In this document: piece by piece, positions 35,746 to 40,567 of the stretch
Position numbering within the stretch: the first letter of the stretch is position 1
How the letters are laid out: every line of letters starts with the position of its first letter
NCBI GenBank assembly: GCA_022572725.1
Contig: JACZVJ010000011.1
Coordinates: forward strand, 1-40,567
From: Nitrospinota bacterium
Lineage (GTDB): Bacteria; Nitrospirota; Nitrospiria; Nitrospirales; UBA8639
Direction of reading: 5' to 3'
Length of the DNA stretch: 40,567 bases
Program-made: the position numbers and the translations under genes
Notes under the pieces: model-generated
Told to the model about the DNA's origin: nothing
What the model saw: only the letters and a program-made list of their open reading frames with translations
Databases searched by the model: none

Positions 35746-37116
35746 GTGAAAAATATTCCACCCAAGCTGGTCACTCCGGAAAACCTGGCGGGGCTCATAG
35801 ACCTGTATGAGTTGTCCATGGTGGCGAGTCACTTCGAGCAGGGCCGTGAGGGCATGGCATGTTTTGATCTGTTTGTGCGCCGGTTACCTCCGAATCGATC
35901 CTATCTCGTATTCGCCGGGTTGGAGCAGGCGATCAGGGCTTTAACCTCGCTTTCCTTTTCGCCCGGAGTCATTCGCTACTTGCGCACCATGGGCCTTTTT
36001 TCTCGAGCCTTTCTGTCCTATCTCCGAGGATTTCGGTTTCGTGGGCATGTGGATGCCATGCCTGAGGGGACGGTCTTTTTCCCCAATGAGCCGGTCCTTC
36101 GGGTGACGGGGAATCTGATTGAAGCCCAATTGGTTGAAACCATTTTGCTCAATATCGTGACGCATCAAAGCCTCATTGCGACCAAGGCGACGCGTGTCGT
36201 CCATGCGGCTCAAGGCCGGCCGGTCGTGGAATTTGGGCTTCGACGTTCCCACGGGACCGATGCCGGTTTGCAGGGTGCCCGGGCGGCCTATGTGGCTGGC
36301 TGCGTGGGAAGCTCCAACGTGCTTGCCGGCCAACTCTATGGAATCCCGACGTTGGGGACGATGGCCCACGCCTATGTCCAAGCCTTTCGATCGGAACTTG
36401 AGGCGTTTCGCACGTTTGCGGAGAGTTTCCCCGATGGGACCACCCTCTTGATCGATACCTATGATCCTCTTCAAGGTGCGAGACATGCCGCCCAGGTCGC
36501 CCGGGAATTAGCTGCTCGCGGGGGCAAGCTTGGAGCCGTCCGCCTGGACAGTGGCGATTTGGTTCGATTGAGTCGGAAGGTTCGTGCCATTCTGGACCGG
36601 CAGGGGCTGAGAGCCGTCAAGATTTTCGCCAGTGGGAACCTTTCCGAGTTTGGGATTGCTGAGATGTGCCGACGGCGTGCTCCCATTGATGCCTTTGGAG
36701 TGGGGACGGAGATGAGTGTGTCACAGGATGCTCCCTCGCTGGATAGCGTCTATAAGCTGAGCGAGGTAGAAATTGATGGGAAGCTCGTTTCCAGGATGAA
36801 ATTCAGCACAGGGAAGGCGACGTTTCCCGGTCGGAAGCAGGTCTACCGGCGAGAGAAGCACGGGCGATATATTGGAGATGTGCTGGGGTTGGAAGGCGAG
36901 GCGATTCAGGGGAGCCCGCTGTTAAGGCCCGTGCTGCATGCCGGCAAGCTTCTGCAACGACTCCCTTCGTTGGAGACTATACGAAGGCATGCGGCGGCGG
37001 AGCAACGACGACTGCCGATTTCCCTCCTTCGCCTCCACACGGTCGGGCGCTATCCGGTTCGGCTCAGCGCGGGACTTCGGAGGGAAATTCGCCGGTTTCG
37101 GAAGAGCTTTTCCTAG
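35746..37116 (+). CDS. pncB: Nicotinate phosphoribosyltransferase
   Basis: Makes nicotinate mononucleotide from nicotinate and PRPP for NAD salvage. The 456-residue protein has the N-terminal LYELSMVASHF..GREGMACFDLFVRRLP segment, the central VEFGLRRSHGTDAG and GTMAHAYVQAF, where H208 is the histidine phosphorylated in this family, LLIDTYDPLQGARHA and the phosphate-binding VRLDSGD and FASGNLSE loops. It begins with GTG at 35746 and no strong ribosome site. Its last codon TAG lies within the terminal CTAG of repeat family A, so the present C-terminus (RRFRKSFS) may have been set by that insertion. Length is otherwise normal. Confidence 0.94.
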   Translation: MKNIPPKLVTPENLAGLIDLYELSMVASHFEQGREGMACFDLFVRRLPPNRSYLVFAGLEQAIRALTSLSFSPGVIRYLRTMGLFSRAFLSYLRGFRFRGHVDAMPEGTVFFPNEPVLRVTGNLIEAQLVETILLNIVTHQSLIATKATRVVHAAQGRPVVEFGLRRSHGTDAGLQGARAAYVAGCVGSSNVLAGQLYGIPTLGTMAHAYVQAFRSELEAFRTFAESFPDGTTLLIDTYDPLQGARHAAQVARELAARGGKLGAVRLDSGDLVRLSRKVRAILDRQGLRAVKIFASGNLSEFGIAEMCRRRAPIDAFGVGTEMSVSQDAPSLDSVYKLSEVEIDGKLVSRMKFSTGKATFPGRKQVYRREKHGRYIGDVLGLEGEAIQGSPLLRPVLHAGKLLQRLPSLETIRRHAAAEQRRLPISLLRLHTVGRYPVRLSAGLRREIRRFRKSFS

Positions 37117-37244
37117 CAGGATGTTGAAAAAGTCAGCCAGCTTTGTTCTCACGGCGCTTGGAGGCTCGACGTACCGAACAGAGTACGCCTCGCCTCCTCG
37201 CTTGCTGCGGCCACGCTGGACGGCCTTTTTGACCATCCTGCTAG
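37113..37244. repeat. Repeat family A, copy 2, MITE-like
   Basis: The element begins CTAGCAGGATG and ends CATCCTGCTAG, with inverted ends matching 20 of 23 positions. Bases 37113-37241 are nearly identical (three differences in 129) to 25337-25465. The left end overlaps the pncB stop codon. I recall similar sequences in Nitrospira genomes, but could not check. No transposase is encoded. Confidence 0.9.
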
Positions 37245-37261
37245 AGTGATGACCAGCTCGA

Positions 37262-37362
37262 TATAGTGTTTTAACTTTCAACTCGTACATCTCACTTCTC
37301 CCTCGCCCCTTTGGGGAGGGTTAGGGTGAGGGGTAACCTCGTCAGAGAGTTAAAACACTATA
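37262..37362. repeat. Repeat family B, copy 2, with perfect 15-bp inverted ends
   Basis: TATAGTGTTTTAACT at 37262-37276 is an exact inverted copy of 37348-37362, bounding 101 bases with internal CCCTCGCCCC and GGGGAGGGTTAGGG runs that can also pair, so the whole could fold into one long hairpin. The left 48 bases match 25196-25243. It lies only 18 bases after repeat A copy 2. Confidence 0.88.
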
Positions 37363-37460
37363 CCACCACCAAGGAGCGTCCTCTTATAAATCAGGGTCTT
37401 CGTAGAGTGGAGTGAGTAGAATTGGCTGGTAACTGGTAAATTGTATGACATTCGTTCTGG

Positions 37461-37536
37461 TCCCCCCTTTTGGAAAATCCTTCCTTGCCCCCCTTTGGCA
37501 AAGGGGGGTTGGGGGGGATTTTTGTCAAAGGGGGGA
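37461..37536. repeat. Long imperfect inverted repeat with C/G runs
   Basis: Arms of about 37 bases begin TCCCCCCTTTTGG and end CAAAGGGGGGA and meet at CCCTTTGGCAAAGGG. They form a large imperfect hairpin between pncB and the cytochrome c gene, distinct from families A and B. Bases 37363-37589 otherwise hold nothing I can name. Confidence 0.75.
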
Positions 37537-37589
37537 TGAGCGGAAATACCCAAGCATGACTCACACGATTATGCGAAGAGCCATAATTC

Positions 37590-38108
37590 ATGAAAAAGAG
37601 AAAGCCAGTCACACTCGATCGTGAAAGTTGGCTGATTTTGGGTGTGGTATGCCTTGGAGTCATAGCGACCCTTTCTGTGGTCCTGTTCGACCCCGCTGTT
37701 TCACCAAGTCCAGACTCTTCCTCTGCTCAGAAAACTGAATCCAAGGCGAAACAGGTTTCCTTAGCCAACGTCCCCTTGGCCACTGGGAAGGAACCTATTG
37801 GGAAACTGTTTACTCAATCAGGGTGTGCTGTATGCCATACCATCCCTGGTATTAAAGGCGCCAAGGGTCGGGAGGGTCCTAAGTTGGTGCTGGGCACCAC
37901 CGCTCGCCAACGCCTGGCCGACCCGAACTACCATGGGAGGGCCACCACGGAGTGGGAGTATATCCAGGAATCGGTTCTCAACCCGGGCGCCTATGTTGTC
38001 CCGGGGTATCCTGATCGAGTCATGCCTCGCTGGTATGGGGAAAAATTAAGTGCGGCCGCCCTCCAAAAAATAATCGATTATTTAAAAGGCCTGACAGAAC
38101 GCAGGTAA
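37590..38108 (+). CDS. Membrane-anchored monoheme cytochrome c
   Basis: A 172-residue electron-transfer protein facing the periplasm. Residues 14-34 are a single N-terminal membrane anchor (WLILGVVCLGVIATLSVVLF), 35-65 a flexible polar linker, and the heme site is C79-A-V-C82-H83. The likely sixth ligand is the methionine in DRVMPRWYG near 144, and the C-terminal helix LQKIIDYLKGL is standard for class I cytochromes c. SVLNPGAYVVPGYPDRVMP resembles the cytochrome domain found on heme-copper oxidase or related subunits. No oxidase subunit adjoins it, so partners are unknown. The ribosome site before the ATG is weak. Confidence 0.92.
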   Translation: MKKRKPVTLDRESWLILGVVCLGVIATLSVVLFDPAVSPSPDSSSAQKTESKAKQVSLANVPLATGKEPIGKLFTQSGCAVCHTIPGIKGAKGREGPKLVLGTTARQRLADPNYHGRATTEWEYIQESVLNPGAYVVPGYPDRVMPRWYGEKLSAAALQKIIDYLKGLTERR

Positions 38109-38181
38109 TGTGCGCATGAGCCGAGTCATTGGTGTCTGACGCCATATTCTTCGGCCGACGGCCTCATATTCCCTCCGGATT

Positions 38182-38350
38182 CAGAAAGCGGGATAGGCTG
38201 ACCACGCCTGCAGCGTGTGTCCTGTAGGAAGGAGGAGGGAGTCTTTCTCAGGCATGAAAAACACGATAGAATCGTGGGTCAAACGATCGGGCTCCCCGCC
38301 GATAGACTGCCCCCTTCGGGGAGCTACACTGACCAATATGCTCAATAGTT
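38182..38350 (+). repeat. 169-bp direct repeat, left copy
   Basis: It begins CAGAAAGCGGGATAGGCTGAC, matches 38988-39039 with one difference over the first 52 bases, is diverged in the middle and matches again at the end (CAATATGCTCAATAGTT). Total length equals the right copy exactly. It stands just upstream of the brnTA promoter; identity breaks immediately after GTT at both copies. Confidence 0.85.
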
Positions 38351-38377
38351 CGGATCCAAAGTGTCAAGCCAACTGGG

Positions 38378-38405
38378 TTGACATCCGATACCTAAACGGT
38401 ATACT
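38378..38405 (+). promoter_or_regulatory. brnTA promoter: TTGACA, 16-base spacer, TATACT
   Basis: A consensus -35 (38378-38383) and a near-consensus -10 (38400-38405) lie directly before brnT. The expected start point, about 6-8 bases beyond the -10, falls at 38411-38413, within a few bases of the brnT ATG at 38415, so the message would be leaderless or nearly so. No ribosome-binding sequence precedes the ATG, which fits. Confidence 0.8.
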
Positions 38406-38414
38406 CCGTATACC
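38398..38414. promoter_or_regulatory. Operator candidate GGTATAC-TCC-GTATACC
   Basis: A perfect 7-bp inverted repeat with a 3-base spacer overlaps the -10 element and ends one base before the brnT ATG. BrnA antitoxins are DNA-binding ribbon-helix-helix proteins known to repress their own operon, so this is the natural binding site. Binding here would block the -10 and start point. Confidence 0.8.
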
Positions 38415-38675
38415 ATGGAATTCGATTTCGACCCGCGCAAGAGCGCCTCAAACAAGAAAAAGCACGGGATTGATTTCGTCGAGGCTCAAGTGCTCTGGGA
38501 TGATCCGGACAGGCTCGAAGTCCCTGCGCGAACGCAAGGAGAGAAGCGCTTTGTGCTAATCGGGAAAATCGCAGACACGCATTGGTCGGCCGTGTTTACA
38601 CTGCGCGCGGAGAAAGCCCGCATCATTTCCGTTCGCCGAGCGTGGAAGCAGGAGGTTGAAGCATATGAAAGCTGA
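38415..38675 (+). CDS. brnT: BrnT family toxin
   Basis: An 86-residue ribonuclease toxin of the BrnT family, with a RelE-like fold. The family start FDFDPRKSASNKKKHGIDFVEA is complete, as are RFVLIGKIADTHWSAVFTLR and the terminal RIISVRRAWKQEVEAYES. It blocks translation by RNA cleavage when free of BrnA. The gene is first in the operon, the usual order for this system, and overlaps brnA by 11 bases. No ribosome site is present because the transcript probably starts at or just before the ATG. Confidence 0.94.
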   Translation: MEFDFDPRKSASNKKKHGIDFVEAQVLWDDPDRLEVPARTQGEKRFVLIGKIADTHWSAVFTLRAEKARIISVRRAWKQEVEAYES

Positions 38676-38892
38676 GGAATTCGACAAGAAATTCGACAGG
38701 GGTGAAGACATCACCAAGTATCTCGACTTCTCGAAGGCAAGACGCCCGGGGAGAGAACAAAGGAGAGTCAACGTGGATTTCCCCGTCTGGATGATTCAAG
38801 GCCTAGACCGCGAAGCTCAGCGCCTTGGAGTTGCTCGGCAGGCTTTGATCAAGATGGTCATCGCTCAGCACATTGAGAAGGCACACGCCTGA
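38665..38892 (+). CDS. brnA: BrnA family antitoxin
   Basis: A 75-residue antitoxin of the BrnA family. The N-terminal half (EEFDKKFDRGEDITKYLDFSKARRP) wraps the toxin, and the C-terminal half (RRVNVDFPVWMIQGLDREAQRLGVARQALIKMVIAQHI) is a ribbon-helix-helix DNA-binding domain. ATG 38665 has GGAGG nine bases upstream, inside brnT; an upstream TTG is less likely. It should neutralise BrnT and repress the operon through the palindrome at 38398-38414. Confidence 0.93.
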   Translation: MKAEEFDKKFDRGEDITKYLDFSKARRPGREQRRVNVDFPVWMIQGLDREAQRLGVARQALIKMVIAQHIEKAHA

Positions 38893-38987
38893 GAAGATTC
38901 AGTAATGGGCAGAGTAGAGCACTGGTGCTTACCTGGTCGCAGTAATGGGGTCAGCACCTGATGGGGTCAGGCATGAGTATTGACTTA

Positions 38988-39156
38988 CAGAAAGCGGGAT
39001 AGGCTGACAACGCCTGCAGCGTGTGTCCTGTAGGAAGGAGTCGGGAATGTTTCTAAGTCATGAGAAACATGAAGGAATCGTGGTCAAGATGATCGGGCAT
39101 TCGTTGGACACACTGACCCAGAAAAAGAGTTAAACTGATCAATATACTCAATAGTT
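38988..39156 (+). repeat. 169-bp direct repeat, right copy
   Basis: The partner of 38182-38350, in the same orientation. It begins about 95 bases after the brnA stop. Between brnA and the repeat are two ATGGGGTCAG copies (38945-38954, 38961-38970). The repeat contains GTGTGTCC and GGACACAC as an internal inverted pair, and ends in GTT of the GTTAGCC at 39154-39160. Confidence 0.85.
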
Positions 39157-39160
39157 AGCC
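39154..39160 (+). other. GTTAGCC, integron core-site-like sequence
   Basis: GTTAGCC lies ten bases before the ATG of the unknown ORF. Gene cassettes of integrons normally begin at such a GTTRRRY-like site, cut between G and TT. Its exact complement GGCTAAC occurs at 39813-39819 over the stop codon of the same ORF, which is the cassette pattern. Confidence 0.5.
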
Positions 39161-39170
39161 ATTCAATAGA

Positions 39171-39818
39171 ATGTACACTCTGATCAAACAGAACATCGAA
39201 GCGCTGCTGGCCGCTATCAATCGCCAGGACGACATCCAGCCATATGTCTGGCTCTTAGAAACGTTGCCGAATGTTGACATTGCCGAACATGCGGAATTTC
39301 AGCGGGTATATCGTCGTTATTGGCAATTAAACCCTGCACGACTTAGCCCAGAGTATTTAGCTGCATACTTCGCCTATTTGGAACAACTGAAGCGTCAACC
39401 TATTGAGGAAGTCACAGTCGAAACTGCTGCTCGTCATTTCCTTACGGTACCTACGCATCGCAACGGTCGCCAATCGCTCCAGTTTTCTTTTGCAAGCAAG
39501 CTCGTTCACATGCTGCGTACCGAGCAGCCTGTGTACGACAGCATGGTAGAAAGTTTCTCCTTCCTACCCTCGGGAGGAGCAAAAAAAACGACTGAACAGA
39601 AACTTGCTCGTCTGCTAGTCTCGCACACGTTTCTGTACCATGAATATGAGCGCGTCCTACAACGAGGTTTACTTGCGGCAGCAATTGCCCGATTTCGAGA
39701 GCATTTCCAGGTCAATGAAGGCTACTCGGACAGAAAAGTTATTGATACACTAATTTGGAAGTTCGTAGGTTTCCTCAAGTCTGGAGCCATCAGAGATGGT
39801 GTTGTGGTCTATGGCTAA
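39171..39818 (+). CDS. Hypothetical protein in a cassette-like unit
   Basis: A 215-residue protein, probably complete and mostly helical. I do not recognise a named domain. The middle (SLQFSFASKLVHMLRTEQPVYDSMVESFSF) and C-terminal (DRKVIDTLIWKFVGFLKSGA) segments are well ordered and look conserved rather than random. There are no cysteines or signal peptide, so a soluble cytoplasmic protein is likely. No ribosome site is evident. The gene fills the space between GTTAGCC at 39154 and GGCTAAC at 39813, with the TAA stop inside the latter, as in integron cassettes. It follows brnTA on the same strand. Function unknown. Confidence 0.75.
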   Translation: MYTLIKQNIEALLAAINRQDDIQPYVWLLETLPNVDIAEHAEFQRVYRRYWQLNPARLSPEYLAAYFAYLEQLKRQPIEEVTVETAARHFLTVPTHRNGRQSLQFSFASKLVHMLRTEQPVYDSMVESFSFLPSGGAKKTTEQKLARLLVSHTFLYHEYERVLQRGLLAAAIARFREHFQVNEGYSDRKVIDTLIWKFVGFLKSGAIRDGVVVYG

Positions 39819-39840
39819 CAACGCCATCAACTCGGTCAAC
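39813..39840 (+). other. Truncated attC-like site start
   Basis: GGCTAACAACGCC followed by ATCAACTCGG resembles the left half of integron attC sites, where TAACAA and a CAA-containing inner box follow the gene stop. The right half is missing because the sequence switches to G+C-rich foreign DNA at about 39840-39846. Confidence 0.45.
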
Positions 39841-39845
39841 AAAAA

Positions 39846-40332
39846 GCGGCGCACCTTCGGCGCGCCGCTGACGGTACCGGCCGGGAAGCACGCGGCGAGC
39901 GCGTCCAGGGCGTCGCGTCCGCTCGCCAGGTCGCACTCGACGCGGCTGACCAGGTGCTGCACGCGCTGGAAGCGCTCCAGCGTGGCGTGCTCCTTGACGA
40001 CGACGGTGCCCACGCGGGCCACGCGCCCGATGTCGTTGCGCGCCAGGTCGACCAGCATGTCGTGCTCGGCGCGCTCCTTGGGGTCGGCGGCGAGCTCGAG
40101 GCCGAGGCGCTCGTCCTCGTCCGGGTCCTCGTGCCGCGGGCGCGTACCCGCGATGGGCACCACCTGGATGCGGCCGTCGCGGACCGAGACCAGGCGCTCG
40201 GGCGAGGAGCCGACCAGCGTCGAGCCGTCGGTCTCGAAGAAGAACATGTGCGGCGCCGGGTTGGTGAGGCGCAGCACGCGGTAGAGCGTGAAGAGGTCGC
40301 CCTCGCAGCGCTGCTCGAAGCGCTCGTGCGCT
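39846..40332 (-). pseudogene. trpE: Anthranilate/aminodeoxychorismate synthase component I fragment, both ends cut
   Basis: A very G+C-rich minus-strand frame encodes about 162 residues from the middle of the chorismate-binding fold: GDLFTLYR, NPAPHMFFFETD, LVGSSPERLV, PIAGTRPRHEDPDEDE, the Mg-site region ERAEHDMLVDLARNDIGRVA, and FPAGTVSGAPKVR. All catalytic motifs read normally, so the gene itself is not decayed. It stops matching directly after APKVRR on one side and before ERFEQRCEGD on the other, in the middle of the domain. PabB is an alternative to TrpE. Composition and abrupt ends suggest DNA from another organism joined by assembly rather than a native pseudogene. Confidence 0.8.
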
Positions 40333-40337
40333 CTCCT

Positions 40338-40567
40338 CGCTTCGCCCACCTCTACGCGACCATCCCGGTGCTGTTATTAACGGGGGCAGCCGGCGCCGTC
40401 GTCGCGGTGCTGGCGGGTCTGTTCCTGGAAATGAGCAGCGGGTACGACGAGGATACGGTGTTCTGGCACAAGCGCCTGGGCATCGGAGTTGCCGTGCTGG
40501 CCTTTCTGGCGTATGGGCTGAAGGCGAAGGCCCGTCCGGGGACGTCAGCGAGGCTACGCAAGGCCTA
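40338..40567 (+). CDS. Membrane protein fragment, DUF2231-like, cut at both ends
   Basis: From about 40338 a plus-strand frame reads RFAHLYATIPVLLLTGAAG, a second hydrophobic segment, GYDEDTVFWHKRLGIGVAV and a third hydrophobic segment, then runs off the window. The GYD..T.FWH..LGI pattern resembles DUF2231-type membrane domains found beside cytochrome c proteins in Planctomycetes, Verrucomicrobia and Bacteroidetes; this is recognition from memory. There is no start codon context, and the frame begins at the join with the TrpE-like fragment on the opposite strand. Confidence 0.55.

Noticed and set aside
36922-37290. Minus-strand ORF (and its twin at 25226-25459) reading MVKKAVQRGRSKRGGEAYS
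   Set aside because: It lies inside repeat family A, overlaps the pncB end antisense and exists only because the repeat is open in that frame.
37461-37536. CRISPR-like array of C/G blocks
   Set aside because: There are only two arms in inverted orientation, with no regular spacers and no cas genes.
38182-39156. Composite transposon reading of the direct repeats
   Set aside because: The repeats encode no transposase and are not inverted at their ends; a cassette or recombination explanation fits better.

Overview
The window looks like chromosomal DNA of a bacterium with medium G+C content, most likely a Nitrospira-like member of the Nitrospirota. That placement is inference. It rests on my recollection of similar 129-bp dispersed repeats, a DUF3422 protein and a methyltransferase family from that group, and on the gene mix; no search was possible. 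The last ~730 bases are probably not from the same genome.

Region 1 (1-16485, minus strand) is a long, tightly packed catabolic run. In transcription order it encodes a heme-oxygenase-fold diiron protein, an AMP-forming acyl-CoA ligase, the E1alpha, E1beta and E2 subunits of a 2-oxoacid dehydrogenase (probably branched-chain), thiolase, 3-hydroxyacyl-CoA dehydrogenase, the large subunit of methylmalonyl-CoA mutase, an MBL hydrolase, the B12 subunit of the mutase, a small A+T-rich ORF, an acyl-CoA carboxyltransferase (methylcrotonyl-CoA type), a methylglutaconyl-CoA-type hydratase, HMG-CoA lyase, MeaB and lipoyl synthase. Many junctions are ATGA overlaps. Together these describe leucine/valine/isoleucine breakdown to acetyl-CoA, acetoacetate and succinyl-CoA, with lipA and meaB supplying and protecting cofactor-dependent enzymes. 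E3, the biotin carboxylase subunit, the acyl-CoA dehydrogenase and a clear epimerase are not in the window.

Region 2 (16878-20330, plus strand), divergent across an A+T-rich gap, encodes a single-domain VOC protein resembling the catalytic half of 4-hydroxyphenylpyruvate dioxygenase, homogentisate dioxygenase, a fumarylacetoacetate-hydrolase-family protein and a phosphoribosyltransferase: a tyrosine/homogentisate operon. A convergent enoyl-CoA hydratase follows. Region 3 (21644-25130) is a methylcitrate-cycle operon (PrpD, PrpB, PrpC), so two propionyl-CoA routes lie side by side.

Region 4 (25.1-39.8 kb) is patchier accessory DNA: two families of inverted-repeat mini-elements present at both 25.2-25.5 kb and 37.1-37.4 kb, an XRE regulator, four toxin-antitoxin loci (two decayed), a DsbA-like protein, a methyltransferase pseudogene with three lesions, and housekeeping genes (purC, nicotinate phosphoribosyltransferase, YheT-like hydrolase, DUF3422 protein, membrane cytochrome c). 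Near the right end a BrnT/BrnA pair sits between two 169-bp direct repeats and is followed by an unknown ORF whose borders resemble integron-cassette core sites.

Region 5 (about 39820-40567) is sharply richer in G+C and joins a TrpE/PabB-type fragment (minus strand) to an unrelated membrane-protein fragment (plus strand), each cut mid-domain. I read this as a chimeric assembly end.
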